A stretch of 64,000 nt of DNA, from contig NZ_CP054839.1 in the NCBI RefSeq assembly GCF_018141105.1, forward strand, positions 2,170,001 through 2,234,000, read 5' to 3'. The notes under the pieces were generated by a model that was not told where the DNA came from, ran no database searches, and saw nothing but the letters and a program-made list of their open reading frames with translations. This DNA comes from Saccharopolyspora erythraea (lineage in GTDB: Bacteria; Actinomycetota; Actinomycetes; Mycobacteriales; Pseudonocardiaceae). Numbering within the stretch: the stretch's first letter is position 1; each line of letters begins with the position of its first letter. The position numbers and the translations under genes are program-made. Positions 34,427 to 43,448 of the stretch are shown piece by piece.

Positions 34427-34930
34427 ATGAAGCTGGGCGGCATGCTGATCCGCGATGCCTCCGAGGGTGACTGGGCCGCTGTCTGGCCGTTCATGCGAGA
34501 GATCGTCGCCGCGGGGGAGACGTTCTCGTGGGATCGCGACATCGACGAGGCGCGGGCGCGGCAGCGTTGGTTCCCGGCCCCGCCCGGCCGGACCGTCGTC
34601 GCGGTCGACGACGGCGGGAACGTGGTCGGGACGGCCGTATCGGGACCGAACCACGAAGGTCCCGCCTCGCACGTCGCCACGGCGAGCTTCATGGTCGCGC
34701 CGGGGCACGCCGGTCGTGGCGCGGGCCGCGCGCTGGGGCGCCACGTCCTGGACCAGGCGAAGGCGGACGGGTTCCGCGCCATGCAGTTCAACGCGGTGGT
34801 CGAGACGAACACCCGCGCGGTGGCGCTGTGGCGTTCGCTCGGGATGGAGATCGCCGCTACCCTCCCGGAGGCGTTCAACCACCCGCAGCACGGGTATGTC
34901 GGCCTCCACGTGATGTACCAGCGGTTCTGA
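34427..34930 (+). CDS. GNAT family N-acetyltransferase
   Basis: A 167-residue acetyltransferase. The acetyl-CoA site is FMVAPGHAGRGAGRALG (pattern V-x-P-x-x-x-G-x-G-x-G/A), followed by FRAMQFNAVVETNTRAVALWRSLG. The N-terminal IRDASEGDWAAVWPFMREI is the usual first strand and helix. It is similar to phosphinothricin acetyltransferase-like proteins, but no substrate can be assigned. ATG at 34427 is used; an internal ATG at 34442 is also possible. Confidence 0.83.
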   Translation: MKLGGMLIRDASEGDWAAVWPFMREIVAAGETFSWDRDIDEARARQRWFPAPPGRTVVAVDDGGNVVGTAVSGPNHEGPASHVATASFMVAPGHAGRGAGRALGRHVLDQAKADGFRAMQFNAVVETNTRAVALWRSLGMEIAATLPEAFNHPQHGYVGLHVMYQRF

Positions 34931-35052
34931 GGAAGGGCTGCTGCCGCCGCTGGTCCCTGACGGCTCGACTCGACGGCGTCACCCCCGGCGGTGCCACCTG
35001 AACGGTGGTGTCCCGAGGGCATCGCCTGGCAGCGGTGTCCCCGACGGCGTCA

Positions 35053-35077
35053 CCGGACGGAGGCGCCGACCGTCCGG
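35053..35077. terminator. Hairpin between convergent GNAT and jetD genes
   Basis: CCGGACGG (35053-35060) and CCGTCCGG (35070-35077) form an 8-bp perfect stem with a 9-base loop. It lies 31 bases beyond the jetD stop and 120 bases after the acetyltransferase gene, so it may terminate both. Confidence 0.6.
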
Positions 35078-35108
35078 CGCGACCCCTCCAGACAGACGCC
35101 GCCGGCAC

Positions 35109-36359
35109 CTACCGGCGGAGGTCCGCCAGGAGGGACGGGAGCAGGGTTTCCTCCTCCACCGCGCGGCCGGACGTGGCCATGAGGTCCGCCAGGGCCGGGT
35201 CCCACGGGGTTTCCACCGGAGCCCCGATCAGGGAGGGCAGGTCGATGCGGTCGCGGGCCGCTTCGTCGAGTGCCCGGCGGTAGTCAGCCGCCGTCATGCG
35301 CCACGGCTCAACGCCGAGCTGGGCCCGCAGGGCCCCGGCGACTCGCACGCCCGGCCAGTCGAAGTCGCCGTGGTAGCGCAGGGTGGCTCCGTCGTCGGAG
35401 AGGCGTCGCAGCAGTTCGAGCCCGACCGTCGTCGGCTGACCGGACAGGCAGACGAGCGGGTGCCCGATGTCTTCCCGCAGCGCCGCCTCCAGGACGCGGG
35501 GGTTTTCGCACACCGTGATCGTCGTGCCGGGCTCGACGAGCTGGGCGGGTGCCGCCTGGAGGTCGAGGTGGGTGAGGTGCGCCGGCAGCCGCGCCGCGGT
35601 GCGCTGGAGCACCGAACGCGACCAGTCGTCCGTGCCGGCGAGAGGCAGCGACCAGCACAGCACCGTCGCAGAGACGCCGTCGGGGGCGACGCCGCAGCGT
35701 TCCCACAGCGCGCGGCGTTCGCGCTCGTTGCCGGGTGCCGCGACGTCGTGGGCGAGCGCGGCGGCCCGCAGGACGACGCGGCTCAGCGTCGTGCCGCTGT
35801 CGAGCCCGTGCGCGTCACCGGCGCGGGCCGCCAGATCCGCGCGGGACGTCCACGCGACGGGGGAGCGGTCGAGCGCCAACTCCGCCAGCACTGCGGCGGC
35901 ACGCCGCACGACGACGTCGATCTCGTCCTCGGGCACGCGCCCGTACTGGTGGAGCCACCGGGCCCACTCGTCCGCCCACGGCGCGTCGCCCAGCGAGTGC
36001 TCGGCCAGCGCCGCGCGCACCGCGGCACGCGGCTCGTCCGCGACCGAGGACGTCGAGGGCACCGAGGACGTGCTCGACACCGGCCTGCCGTGCAGGATCT
36101 CCAGCACCTCGGCCAGCCCGACGCCGAGGCCCGCTCCGCGGACCCGCTCGTCCAGAGTGGACACCTTGATCCGGGTGCCGTAGCCGAGCATCGGGCGGCC
36201 GAGCAGTTCGCCGACCGCGGTCTGCGTCTCCTCGTCGGGCAGTTCGAGCCGGAAGGTCGACGGCTGCTCCGGTGACTCCAGGACCTCGCGGGCCTTCTCC
36301 CACAACCCGCGCAACGGTTCCACGTCCCACTTCGCGCGGACGTCGTCGGCGTCAGCCAT
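35109..36359 (-). CDS. jetD: Wadjet JetD-type nuclease subunit (DUF2399, TIGR02679)
   Basis: A 416-residue protein, last gene of the Wadjet operon. JetD subunits cleave plasmid DNA after loop extrusion by the JetABC motor. The C-terminal TOPRIM-like part has TTITVCENPRVLEAAL (conserved glutamate in strand one), LVCLSGQPTTVGLELLRRL and RYHGDFDWPGVRVA, whose D-x-D pair fits the metal site. The N-terminal half (residues 1-170) is the DUF3323-like arm. ATG at 36357-36359 lies inside the end of jetC (8-base overlap), so translation is coupled. Confidence 0.88.
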   Translation of the reverse strand: MADADDVRAKWDVEPLRGLWEKAREVLESPEQPSTFRLELPDEETQTAVGELLGRPMLGYGTRIKVSTLDERVRGAGLGVGLAEVLEILHGRPVSSTSSVPSTSSVADEPRAAVRAALAEHSLGDAPWADEWARWLHQYGRVPEDEIDVVVRRAAAVLAELALDRSPVAWTSRADLAARAGDAHGLDSGTTLSRVVLRAAALAHDVAAPGNERERRALWERCGVAPDGVSATVLCWSLPLAGTDDWSRSVLQRTAARLPAHLTHLDLQAAPAQLVEPGTTITVCENPRVLEAALREDIGHPLVCLSGQPTTVGLELLRRLSDDGATLRYHGDFDWPGVRVAGALRAQLGVEPWRMTAADYRRALDEAARDRIDLPSLIGAPVETPWDPALADLMATSGRAVEEETLLPSLLADLRR

Positions 36360-39300
36360 CCGCGCGCTCCAAGCCCCGGCCGTCCCAGGTGGTGTGGGTG
36401 CAGGCGATCCCGTGCCCGCTGCGCGGTCGCAGCACGTCGTAGATGTGCATCTTCGGGATCTTCGGCGAGACGCCCCAGCCGCTCGGCCAGGTGATCAGCC
36501 AGTCCATGTCCAGGTCCACCAGCAGCCCCAGCATCCGCGCGATCGTCGGGTCGTCGAGCCGCTCGAACGCCTCGTCCAGCAGGACCAGCCGCAGCGGCCC
36601 GCCGCCACCGGCCGAGACGCTGACCGCGTCGTAGAAGGCCGCCGCGGCGGCGAACAGCGTCACGTAGGAGATCAGCCGCGTCTCACCCGACGAAAGCTGG
36701 CGCAGGCGCCGCACTCGGGGCTTGCCCTCGGGTCCGGTGTCGCGGACCCGGACGGTGAAGGCGAACCACGACCGGTAGTCCAGCGCCCGGGACAGGATCT
36801 CGGCGTAGCCGCCGGAGGTGCTGTCGCGCTCCGACTCGATCAGGTCGGTGAACACCCGGCGCAGCAGCGTGTCCTGGTCGTCGCTGCGGTCGGCGAACGG
36901 CGTGCGCACCAGCTCGATCGCCTGCCTGATGTCGTCGCCCAACGCCGCAGACGGCTGCCATTCCAGCTGCACGTGCACGCCCTGGCTGGAGCGGGCGCCG
37001 TCGAGCACCTCGTTCATCCGCTTGCAGAGGTCCTCGGCGACGGTGATCTGCCCGCGCAGCCGTTCGGCCAGGTCCCGGATGAGGTAGTCGGCGAAGATCG
37101 ACTGGTAGCGCTCGTTGAGGTAGCCGCGCTGCTCGCCGAGGCGCTCGCTGACCCGCCGCGCCGCGTCGGCGACGGGCTGCGGCCCCTCCTCGCCGGTGAC
37201 GGTGACCGTGAGCAGCCCCTCCTGCTCACCGGCGCTGATGTCGTAGTTGCCGCTCAGCGACTGCTGGAGCGCCTGGAAGCGGTTGAGCACCGTGGTTTCC
37301 GAGGCTCCCTTGCGGTCGCTTTCCACCAGCAGCGCCGCCGCCTCGTCGAGGTCTGGCGGGAGCTCGTCGGACACCGCGGCGGCCGCCCACAGCCCTGGGA
37401 TCCGAAGCGCCGTGCCGAACGCCTCGGTCGTCGAGGACTCGTCCTGTTCGCGGCCCGCGAGCTGGGACTGCTTGTTCTCCAGCTGCGTCTCCAGTCGGGC
37501 CGAGGACTCCCGCAGGGAGCTGATCCGCTCCCGCGCCTGCGGCAGCTCGCGGCGCAGCTCTGCCCGCTCCCGTTCCAGATCGCCCACCTTGTCGGCGATC
37601 TGCTGCGCTTCGCCGCCGACCGCTGAGGTCAGCTCCGCGAGCCCGGCGGCCTGCTCGCCGTAGTCGGCGCAGCGGCGCTCGGCCTGCGACTCGGCCTCCA
37701 TCCGGTCGGCCACCGCCACGTCGTGGTGCAGCGAGACCTCGCGCAGGTCGGCCAGGGTCGGCAGGCAACGCGCCTCGATCGCCTCGCGCAACGCGTCGAT
37801 GCCGTTGCGGGCCTCCGAGGCGGCGCGGTGGGCGGCCTCGAGCGCCCGGGTGTCGGCGGGGAGGTCGGCCTCGCCCGCCGAACGGACGAGCTCGGCGTGC
37901 GCGGCCTGCCACCGCTGGTCGGCCTGTTCGTGCTGTTCGCGCAGCTGCGCGGCGCGGTACTCGGCGTCCTGGGCGCTTTCCAGGGCGGTGGCGAGCTTGG
38001 CGTGGGCGGTGAGCAGGTCGCTGTCGTCGGGGTAGGACTCCAGGTACTGCTCCAGCCGCGAGGTGTGCTCGCTCGCGTCGCGGTGGCGGCGCTCGGCGTC
38101 GGCGATCCGCCCGCGCAGCCGGGACAGCTCGTCCTCCAGCTCCGCGATGCGGCGTGCGCGGGCCGACTCGCGGGCCCCGGCACCGACGTACTCGGCGGCG
38201 TCCTTGCTCCACGCCCCGGAGAGCACGCCCGCCCGCCAGGTGCCGTCGGCCGACACCGACAGTCCCGCGCTGCCGTCGGTCGCGACCGAGGCCAGCAGGT
38301 CGGCGACGTGTTCGCTCGGCACCGGGCAGTCCGGTTCTGCGGCGGGGGTGAGCAGATCGGCCAGGGTGCCGGACCCGGCCGGCGCTTCCGGCGCGGCGAG
38401 CAGCTCGGCCAGGCCGACGACGCTGCCGTCCAGCGACACCCAGGCGTTGAGCAGGCCGCTGGCCTGCAACGCGGCCTCCAGTCCCGCCCTGTCGTCCTCG
38501 GTCAGCGCGGACGCGAAGTCCACGAGGCGGTAGAACGGCCGCCCCTTGCTCTCGTCGCGTTCGGCGTCGGCCCAGGCCGGGCGCGGCGGCGTCCGTTCGT
38601 GGCCGGCGCGGAGCTCGGCGAGCTCCTGCTCCCACCCGCGCGTGCGCTCGCGCAGCTCCGCGAGCTCCTGCTCGACCTCGGTCACCTGGCCGCGCGCCTC
38701 GTGCAGCTTCGGTCGCGCCCAGCGCCGAGTCCGCTCGCGCGCGTCGCGGGTCGCCGACCGGTCGGCCACCAGCTCCCGGTCGCGCGGCGGCGCGGGCACC
38801 GGATCGTCCCCGTCGGACACCGGCCACCCGGCACCCCAGCGCTTCGCGTGCTCGACCCAGACCGCCGCGGCATCGGAGAGCTGCTGCTGGGCCTGGTTGC
38901 GCCGGCCCGCGGCCTCGGTCGCGGTGAGCTGCGTCTGGCGCGCCAGGCGCTGCAACTCGGCGACCTTGTCCTGCTGGGTGTCCAGCTCGACGGCCTGCTG
39001 GTGCAGGGCGAGCGTCAGCGCCGAACGCTCCGTCGCGACGCTCGCGGCGTCGCCGGTGCGGGACGCGGCCTCGCGCATGGCGTCCGCCAGCGCGTCGGCG
39101 TCGACTTCGGGTGCGCTGTGGCGGTCGATGGTCGCGGGTTCGGCGTCGGAGTCCGGTGCGGTGCGCACCTGGTCCGGCGACGTGCGCGCCTGGGCGGTGG
39201 GGACCTCGGGCGGGCGCGGGACGAGCCCGCCGTCGAGCCCGGCGGTGGTGAGCTGCTGTGTGGCGCGCTGCGCGGCCTGCTCGGCGGCTTCGGCGTCACC

Positions 39301-40446
39301 CGCCAGCCGCCGCAGCATGCCCAGCACCGACTCCACCGACCGCTCCTCCTGCGCGCGGTGCTTGCTCGCGGTGTCCAGTGCGGTCACCGCCGCCGAGCGG
39401 GCGCTTTCGACCAGCCGCTCGCGGTCGCGCAGGTTCTGCAGCTCGGAGTAGGCCGGGTGCGAGCGCAGCGCGTCGATACTGGACTCCAGCTCGCCCTCGC
39501 GCTGCTCCAGTTCGGTGACGGTGCGCTGTGCCGACTCCCGGTCGCCGCGCTTGGACGCGACCTGCTTCTCCAGCTTCGCCAGCTCGTCGCGCAGCGACCG
39601 CAGGCGCGTCCGCGCCGAGCGCATCGCCTCGGCCCGCTCGCGCAGCGAACCCAGCGCGTAGCCGGAGTAGGTCGTCAGGAACGCGCTCAGCGCCTTGTCC
39701 GCGCTGCTGAGGCGGACGATGTTCTCCCGGATCGACTCCAGGTCGTCGAACGATGTCGCCAGCCGCTCGATCAGCGACGGGTCCAGCGGCGGCAGCGCGT
39801 CGGAGAGGATCTGCTCGAGCTGGCCCTCCAGGACCTTGAGCCCAACGTCGGGGTTGCGCAGCGTGCGTTGCAGGTGCAGCAGGTCGCCGTAGCGGGCGGC
39901 GGGCATGCCGTAGACGGTGGCGGCGATCTTGGCGCGGAAGGCGTGGTCGTCGAGCACGCAGTCGGCACCGAGCATCTCGCGCAGCTGGGCCGGCCCCACC
40001 GGCACCCGGTCGGCGCCGACCAGCTGCAGGCTGACCCCGACCCGCCTGCCGGTGACGAACCTCCACGAGTCGCTGATGGCCTGCGAGGTCTTCGACGCCT
40101 TGACCCCGATGCCGCAGGTCAGGAACTCCTCGCCGCCGCCGGGGGCGTCGCGGCGCAGCTCGATCCAGGCGTAGCCGATGCGGTTGGGCCCGCCCGGGTA
40201 CTCGTCGAGCATCAGCCTGCGGATGCTGACCGTGTCGAAGCCCTTCGACCCGAGCTGGCGCAGGTCGCCGTCCAGGCACAGCGGCAGCAGCAGCTCCAGG
40301 GTGCGGGACTTGCCCGAGCCGTTGGTGCCCTGGAAGATCGCCCGACCGCCGTCGAGGTCGAAGGTGTGCTCGGCGTACTGCCAGATGTTGACGATGCCGC
40401 CGCGGTGCAGCCGCCACCTGTTCGGCAGCTCCATGTCCGTGCTCAC
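36352..40446 (-). CDS. jetC: Wadjet JetC SMC-like ATPase (TIGR02680)
   Basis: A 1364-residue SMC/MukB-like ATPase. The head starts with FQGTNGSGKSRTLELLLPL (Walker A, about residues 37-46). Long coiled coils fill residues ~220-1100, interrupted by a hinge-like region near 560-680. The C-terminal head half has the signature RQLSSGETRLISYVTLFAAAAAF and the Walker B LRLVLLDEAFERLDD (catalytic glutamate). The protein would dimerise, bind JetA/JetB and extrude DNA loops. The start is GTG at 40444-40446 with GAGGAAGG upstream; it overlaps the jetB stop (GTGA). A much longer open frame upstream is a shadow of jetB. Confidence 0.9.
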   Translation of the reverse strand: MSTDMELPNRWRLHRGGIVNIWQYAEHTFDLDGGRAIFQGTNGSGKSRTLELLLPLCLDGDLRQLGSKGFDTVSIRRLMLDEYPGGPNRIGYAWIELRRDAPGGGEEFLTCGIGVKASKTSQAISDSWRFVTGRRVGVSLQLVGADRVPVGPAQLREMLGADCVLDDHAFRAKIAATVYGMPAARYGDLLHLQRTLRNPDVGLKVLEGQLEQILSDALPPLDPSLIERLATSFDDLESIRENIVRLSSADKALSAFLTTYSGYALGSLRERAEAMRSARTRLRSLRDELAKLEKQVASKRGDRESAQRTVTELEQREGELESSIDALRSHPAYSELQNLRDRERLVESARSAAVTALDTASKHRAQEERSVESVLGMLRRLAGDAEAAEQAAQRATQQLTTAGLDGGLVPRPPEVPTAQARTSPDQVRTAPDSDAEPATIDRHSAPEVDADALADAMREAASRTGDAASVATERSALTLALHQQAVELDTQQDKVAELQRLARQTQLTATEAAGRRNQAQQQLSDAAAVWVEHAKRWGAGWPVSDGDDPVPAPPRDRELVADRSATRDARERTRRWARPKLHEARGQVTEVEQELAELRERTRGWEQELAELRAGHERTPPRPAWADAERDESKGRPFYRLVDFASALTEDDRAGLEAALQASGLLNAWVSLDGSVVGLAELLAAPEAPAGSGTLADLLTPAAEPDCPVPSEHVADLLASVATDGSAGLSVSADGTWRAGVLSGAWSKDAAEYVGAGARESARARRIAELEDELSRLRGRIADAERRHRDASEHTSRLEQYLESYPDDSDLLTAHAKLATALESAQDAEYRAAQLREQHEQADQRWQAAHAELVRSAGEADLPADTRALEAAHRAASEARNGIDALREAIEARCLPTLADLREVSLHHDVAVADRMEAESQAERRCADYGEQAAGLAELTSAVGGEAQQIADKVGDLERERAELRRELPQARERISSLRESSARLETQLENKQSQLAGREQDESSTTEAFGTALRIPGLWAAAAVSDELPPDLDEAAALLVESDRKGASETTVLNRFQALQQSLSGNYDISAGEQEGLLTVTVTGEEGPQPVADAARRVSERLGEQRGYLNERYQSIFADYLIRDLAERLRGQITVAEDLCKRMNEVLDGARSSQGVHVQLEWQPSAALGDDIRQAIELVRTPFADRSDDQDTLLRRVFTDLIESERDSTSGGYAEILSRALDYRSWFAFTVRVRDTGPEGKPRVRRLRQLSSGETRLISYVTLFAAAAAFYDAVSVSAGGGGPLRLVLLDEAFERLDDPTIARMLGLLVDLDMDWLITWPSGWGVSPKIPKMHIYDVLRPRSGHGIACTHTTWDGRGLERADG

Positions 40447-41654
40447 CGTTGACCTTCCTCTTCCATGTCGTCGAACAGCGACCAGCCCGCGGGTGCGGCG
40501 GCAGGCGGCTCGGGTTCCCGGCCGGGGGCCGGGGTGGCGTCGGGCTGCGGCAGCCAGCGGTGCGCGGCGGGGCTGAGCAGCCACTGCTCGCCTTCGCGGT
40601 GCAGCAGGCCGAGCCGTCCCAGCAGTGCCCGCACCGAGCGGACCAGGTCGCCCTGGTCCTCGGTCGCCTGCCGCGACCACGCGGCGGGGTAGGACTCGAC
40701 CAGCTCCGCGCAGACCTCGGCGAGGTCGGCCTCCGCCACCGGGTGCCTGCCGTCGGACTCGCGCGGCTCGGCGCGCTCCAGCAGCTCCGGCAGCGCCAGC
40801 AGCGCGATGCGCGCGACCGTGCCCGGCCCGGGGAAGACCACGTCGGTCAGGTAGTCCTCGGGGTCGGTCACCACCAGGCCCTCCGCGCGCGACTCGGTGA
40901 CCAGGCCGAAGAACCGCTCCAGCAGCTTGGACTCGGTGCCGAGGTGCTTGAGCAGCCATTCGGCCTGCGCGTCGGGCAGGTCGCGGTAGAGCACCACCGG
41001 ATCCTCGACCAGCCGGCGCCGCACCGCATGCTCGACGCTGCGCGGACCCGGCTCAGCCGCCATCGACACCAGCGCCTGCGGGCTGTCGGCCTCGGCGAGC
41101 GGGCCTGCCACGAGCTGGCCGAGCAGGTCGGTGTCGATGGTGATCAGCGCCTCGGCCGAGGCGTCGGTGGCCGCGACCGTGCCCTCGGTCTCGGTGATCA
41201 CGCCGAGCGCGACCAGGTGGCGCAGCGCCGCGGTCAGCGCACGGCGGTCGGCCGGGTCGTCGACCACCGCGATGGCGGCCTCCGACGCCGCCGCGCGCAC
41301 GTCGCTGACCAGCCGAGACAGCAGGACCTGGCGGCCGATGCCGGTCAGCGCGGCCAGCGTCAGCGCCAGGTAGGCGTAGCCGCGCGGGGACAGCGAGGAC
41401 TCGCCGCGCGTGGCGTCGTCGCCGGGTCCGGACTTGTAGAGCCGGGCGAACCGGCGCTCCACGACCAGCCGGTAGCCGAGCAGCGAGGAGAAGACCTCCT
41501 GCAGGACGGCGCGCTGCCGGTAGATCATCGGCAGCAGGTCGCCGTCGGGCGCCCCGGGCCGCAGCAGCGGGCGGCGCAGCAGCACCCGCGCGCAGCGCAC
41601 GACGTTGGCGGCGTCGATGTCGGGCAGGTCCTCGAAGGTGCGCACGGCGTTCAT
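40443..41654 (-). CDS. jetB: Wadjet JetB subunit (DUF2398, TIGR02678)
   Basis: A 403-residue winged-helix protein, counterpart of MukE/kite subunits. The N-terminus VRCARVLLRRPLLRPGAPD and YRQRAVLQEVFSSLLGYRLVV is typical of DUF2398, followed by a RGYAYLALTLAALTGIGRQVLLS helix pair and a C-terminal winged-helix region with DPEDYLTDVVFPGPGTVARIA. The tail is proline/alanine-rich and ends SLFDDMEEEGQR, possibly a contact peptide for the SMC subunit. ATG at 41652-41654 overlaps the jetA stop (ATGA). Confidence 0.88.
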   Translation of the reverse strand: MNAVRTFEDLPDIDAANVVRCARVLLRRPLLRPGAPDGDLLPMIYRQRAVLQEVFSSLLGYRLVVERRFARLYKSGPGDDATRGESSLSPRGYAYLALTLAALTGIGRQVLLSRLVSDVRAAASEAAIAVVDDPADRRALTAALRHLVALGVITETEGTVAATDASAEALITIDTDLLGQLVAGPLAEADSPQALVSMAAEPGPRSVEHAVRRRLVEDPVVLYRDLPDAQAEWLLKHLGTESKLLERFFGLVTESRAEGLVVTDPEDYLTDVVFPGPGTVARIALLALPELLERAEPRESDGRHPVAEADLAEVCAELVESYPAAWSRQATEDQGDLVRSVRALLGRLGLLHREGEQWLLSPAAHRWLPQPDATPAPGREPEPPAAAPAGWSLFDDMEEEGQR

Positions 41655-43321
41655 CGGGCGACCGCCTCCTCCTCGGTACCGGGGATCGCGCCGTCACCGC
41701 GGACGTCGAGCACCGCGTCCTGCAGCGTCAACGTGCCCGAGGTGCTGCGGATCTCGGTGCGGTGGCCCGGTTCCGGGCGGACGGTGACCCGCAGCCGGTG
41801 CACCGGGTCGAGCGCGGTGCCGGGGTCGTCGGAGCGCTCGCGCTGCGCCATCGCCAGCGTCAGCAGCTCGCACAGCACGCCCAGCGCGTCGGTGGAGAGC
41901 GTGGTGCCCGCCAGCTCGGCACCGGCCCCGGCCAGCTCCGACACCGCCGCGCTGCGGCGCTGGTCGGCCTCGCGGGCCTGGGCGAGCAGGGTCTCCTCGG
42001 TCATCGGGTCGTCGAGCACGCGCGAGGTCCGGCCGCGGGCACCGCGGTCGCCACGGCTGCGCACGCTCACGGTCACGTCCAGCACCGGACCGTCGCGCCA
42101 GGACACCTCGTGGTTGTCGCTGTCGTAGTCGGGGGCGGGCAGCAGGTGGCGCGAGGAGTGCAGGCCGAAGGCCGCCGCGTAGATGCGGTGCGCCTCGTTC
42201 TCCTCCGCCGCGTCGAGCCACCGGGCGAGCTTGAGCAGCTCGCCGCGGCGGCCGGGCACCAGGCCGCCGCCGGAGGTCGCCCGCTTGACGCTGGCCAGCA
42301 GCGAACCGATCGCCCGCGCGGTCGCCTCCCGCAGCGCCGCGACCTGGCTCGGCCTGCCGGGAGCGTCGACGAACCAGTCGGTGAGCTCCTGCCAGTCGGG
42401 CGCGGTGCGGCCCCGGGCGCGCTCGACGTCGGTGCCGAGCTGGTCGGCCGGGCCGAGCAGCCGCAGCAGCTCGGAGCGGACCCCGGCCAGCCCCGCCAGC
42501 GACGCCGCGATCGTGCCGGTGTGGCGCAGCACGTCCTCCACGACCATCTGGATGTACTCGACGAGCAGGTTGCGGAACCCGGAGATCTCATCGGGCGCGA
42601 GGTGGTGGCGGGTCACCACCTGCCCCAGGTAGGCGTAGAAGTCGCGGACCGTGGCGGCGAGCTCGGCGTGTTGCAGGAAGACCGTGGTCACCTGCTCCGC
42701 GAGCCGCTCCTTGGCCTTGCGGGTGCTCTTGGCCTCCGGCGCGCGGCGTTCGGCGACCAGCACCTCGGAGAGCATCGACGAGATCTCGCCCAGCCCGCGC
42801 TCGATCGCGGGCAGCAGCTCGCGGGAGACCTCGCGGGCGCCCTCCGGCACGTGCAGCAGGGCGTCGACGTCGCGCTGCACGCGCACCGCGAGCTTGCTGA
42901 CCTGGTAGCGGACGCTGCCGTGCTGGAACTCGGCGATGCTGGCCGCGATCGTCTCGCGCCGCCCGACGACCAGGTTGCCCCACTTGACCAGCTGCTTGAG
43001 CCGGTCGATCACGGTGTCCAGGTCCGACTCGCCCGCGGCCACCCGGCCCTCCCGCTCGGCGGCGGCCAGCGCGGCGGCGACCTCACCGGCCGACAGGTCG
43101 GCCAGCAGCGTCGAGGTGAACAACCGCATGATCGCCAGGTACGTGCGGTGCTCGGGCGCCTGCAGGTAGACGAACAGCTGGAGCCGCTGCTCGCCCCCGC
43201 CGGCCTCCTCGGCCGACTGCGCAGCCGACGCCGCGTCGGCAGGGGCGGCATCGGCGGGCAGGGGGCCCGCGGTCGCCACTCCCGCGCGCAGCACGTCGGC
43301 TTCGTGGTCCGGGACAGTCAC
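41651..43321 (-). CDS. jetA: Wadjet JetA subunit (DUF2397, TIGR02677)
   Basis: A 556-residue kleisin-like (MukF-like) subunit that should bridge the SMC heads. The N-terminal winged helix has FVYLQAPEHRTYLAIMRLFTS and DTVIDRLKQLVKWGNLVV. A long helical middle follows (ETIAASIAEFQHGSVRYQVSK, then FRNLLVEYIQMVVEDVLRH). The C-terminal half has the DUF2397 repeats around LARWLDAAEENEAHRIYAAAFGLHS. The start is GTG at 43319-43321; the open frame continues upstream but without family similarity. It is the first gene of the operon and is divergent from cobD, with ~127 bases for both promoters. Confidence 0.87.
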   Translation of the reverse strand: MTVPDHEADVLRAGVATAGPLPADAAPADAASAAQSAEEAGGGEQRLQLFVYLQAPEHRTYLAIMRLFTSTLLADLSAGEVAAALAAAEREGRVAAGESDLDTVIDRLKQLVKWGNLVVGRRETIAASIAEFQHGSVRYQVSKLAVRVQRDVDALLHVPEGAREVSRELLPAIERGLGEISSMLSEVLVAERRAPEAKSTRKAKERLAEQVTTVFLQHAELAATVRDFYAYLGQVVTRHHLAPDEISGFRNLLVEYIQMVVEDVLRHTGTIAASLAGLAGVRSELLRLLGPADQLGTDVERARGRTAPDWQELTDWFVDAPGRPSQVAALREATARAIGSLLASVKRATSGGGLVPGRRGELLKLARWLDAAEENEAHRIYAAAFGLHSSRHLLPAPDYDSDNHEVSWRDGPVLDVTVSVRSRGDRGARGRTSRVLDDPMTEETLLAQAREADQRRSAAVSELAGAGAELAGTTLSTDALGVLCELLTLAMAQRERSDDPGTALDPVHRLRVTVRPEPGHRTEIRSTSGTLTLQDAVLDVRGDGAIPGTEEEAVAR

Positions 43322-43448
43322 GGTCCGCCACGATAACCGGTGCTGCCGACACATCCGGTCACGTGGCGGGCGGTGACCGTGCGGAAACATCCCAACGGTA
43401 GCGTTCTTCACGTTTGGGGCCGGACCGGTTCGCCAGGAGGGGCTGAGC

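Noticed and set aside
37723-40452. 909-residue plus-strand open frame inside jetC
   Set aside because: It is a shadow of the coiled-coil SMC gene with a Gln/Arg/Val-rich composition.
43322-43448. Possible cobalamin riboswitch before cobD
   Set aside because: The interval between jetA and cobD is only ~127 bases and contains no B12-box-like sequence.
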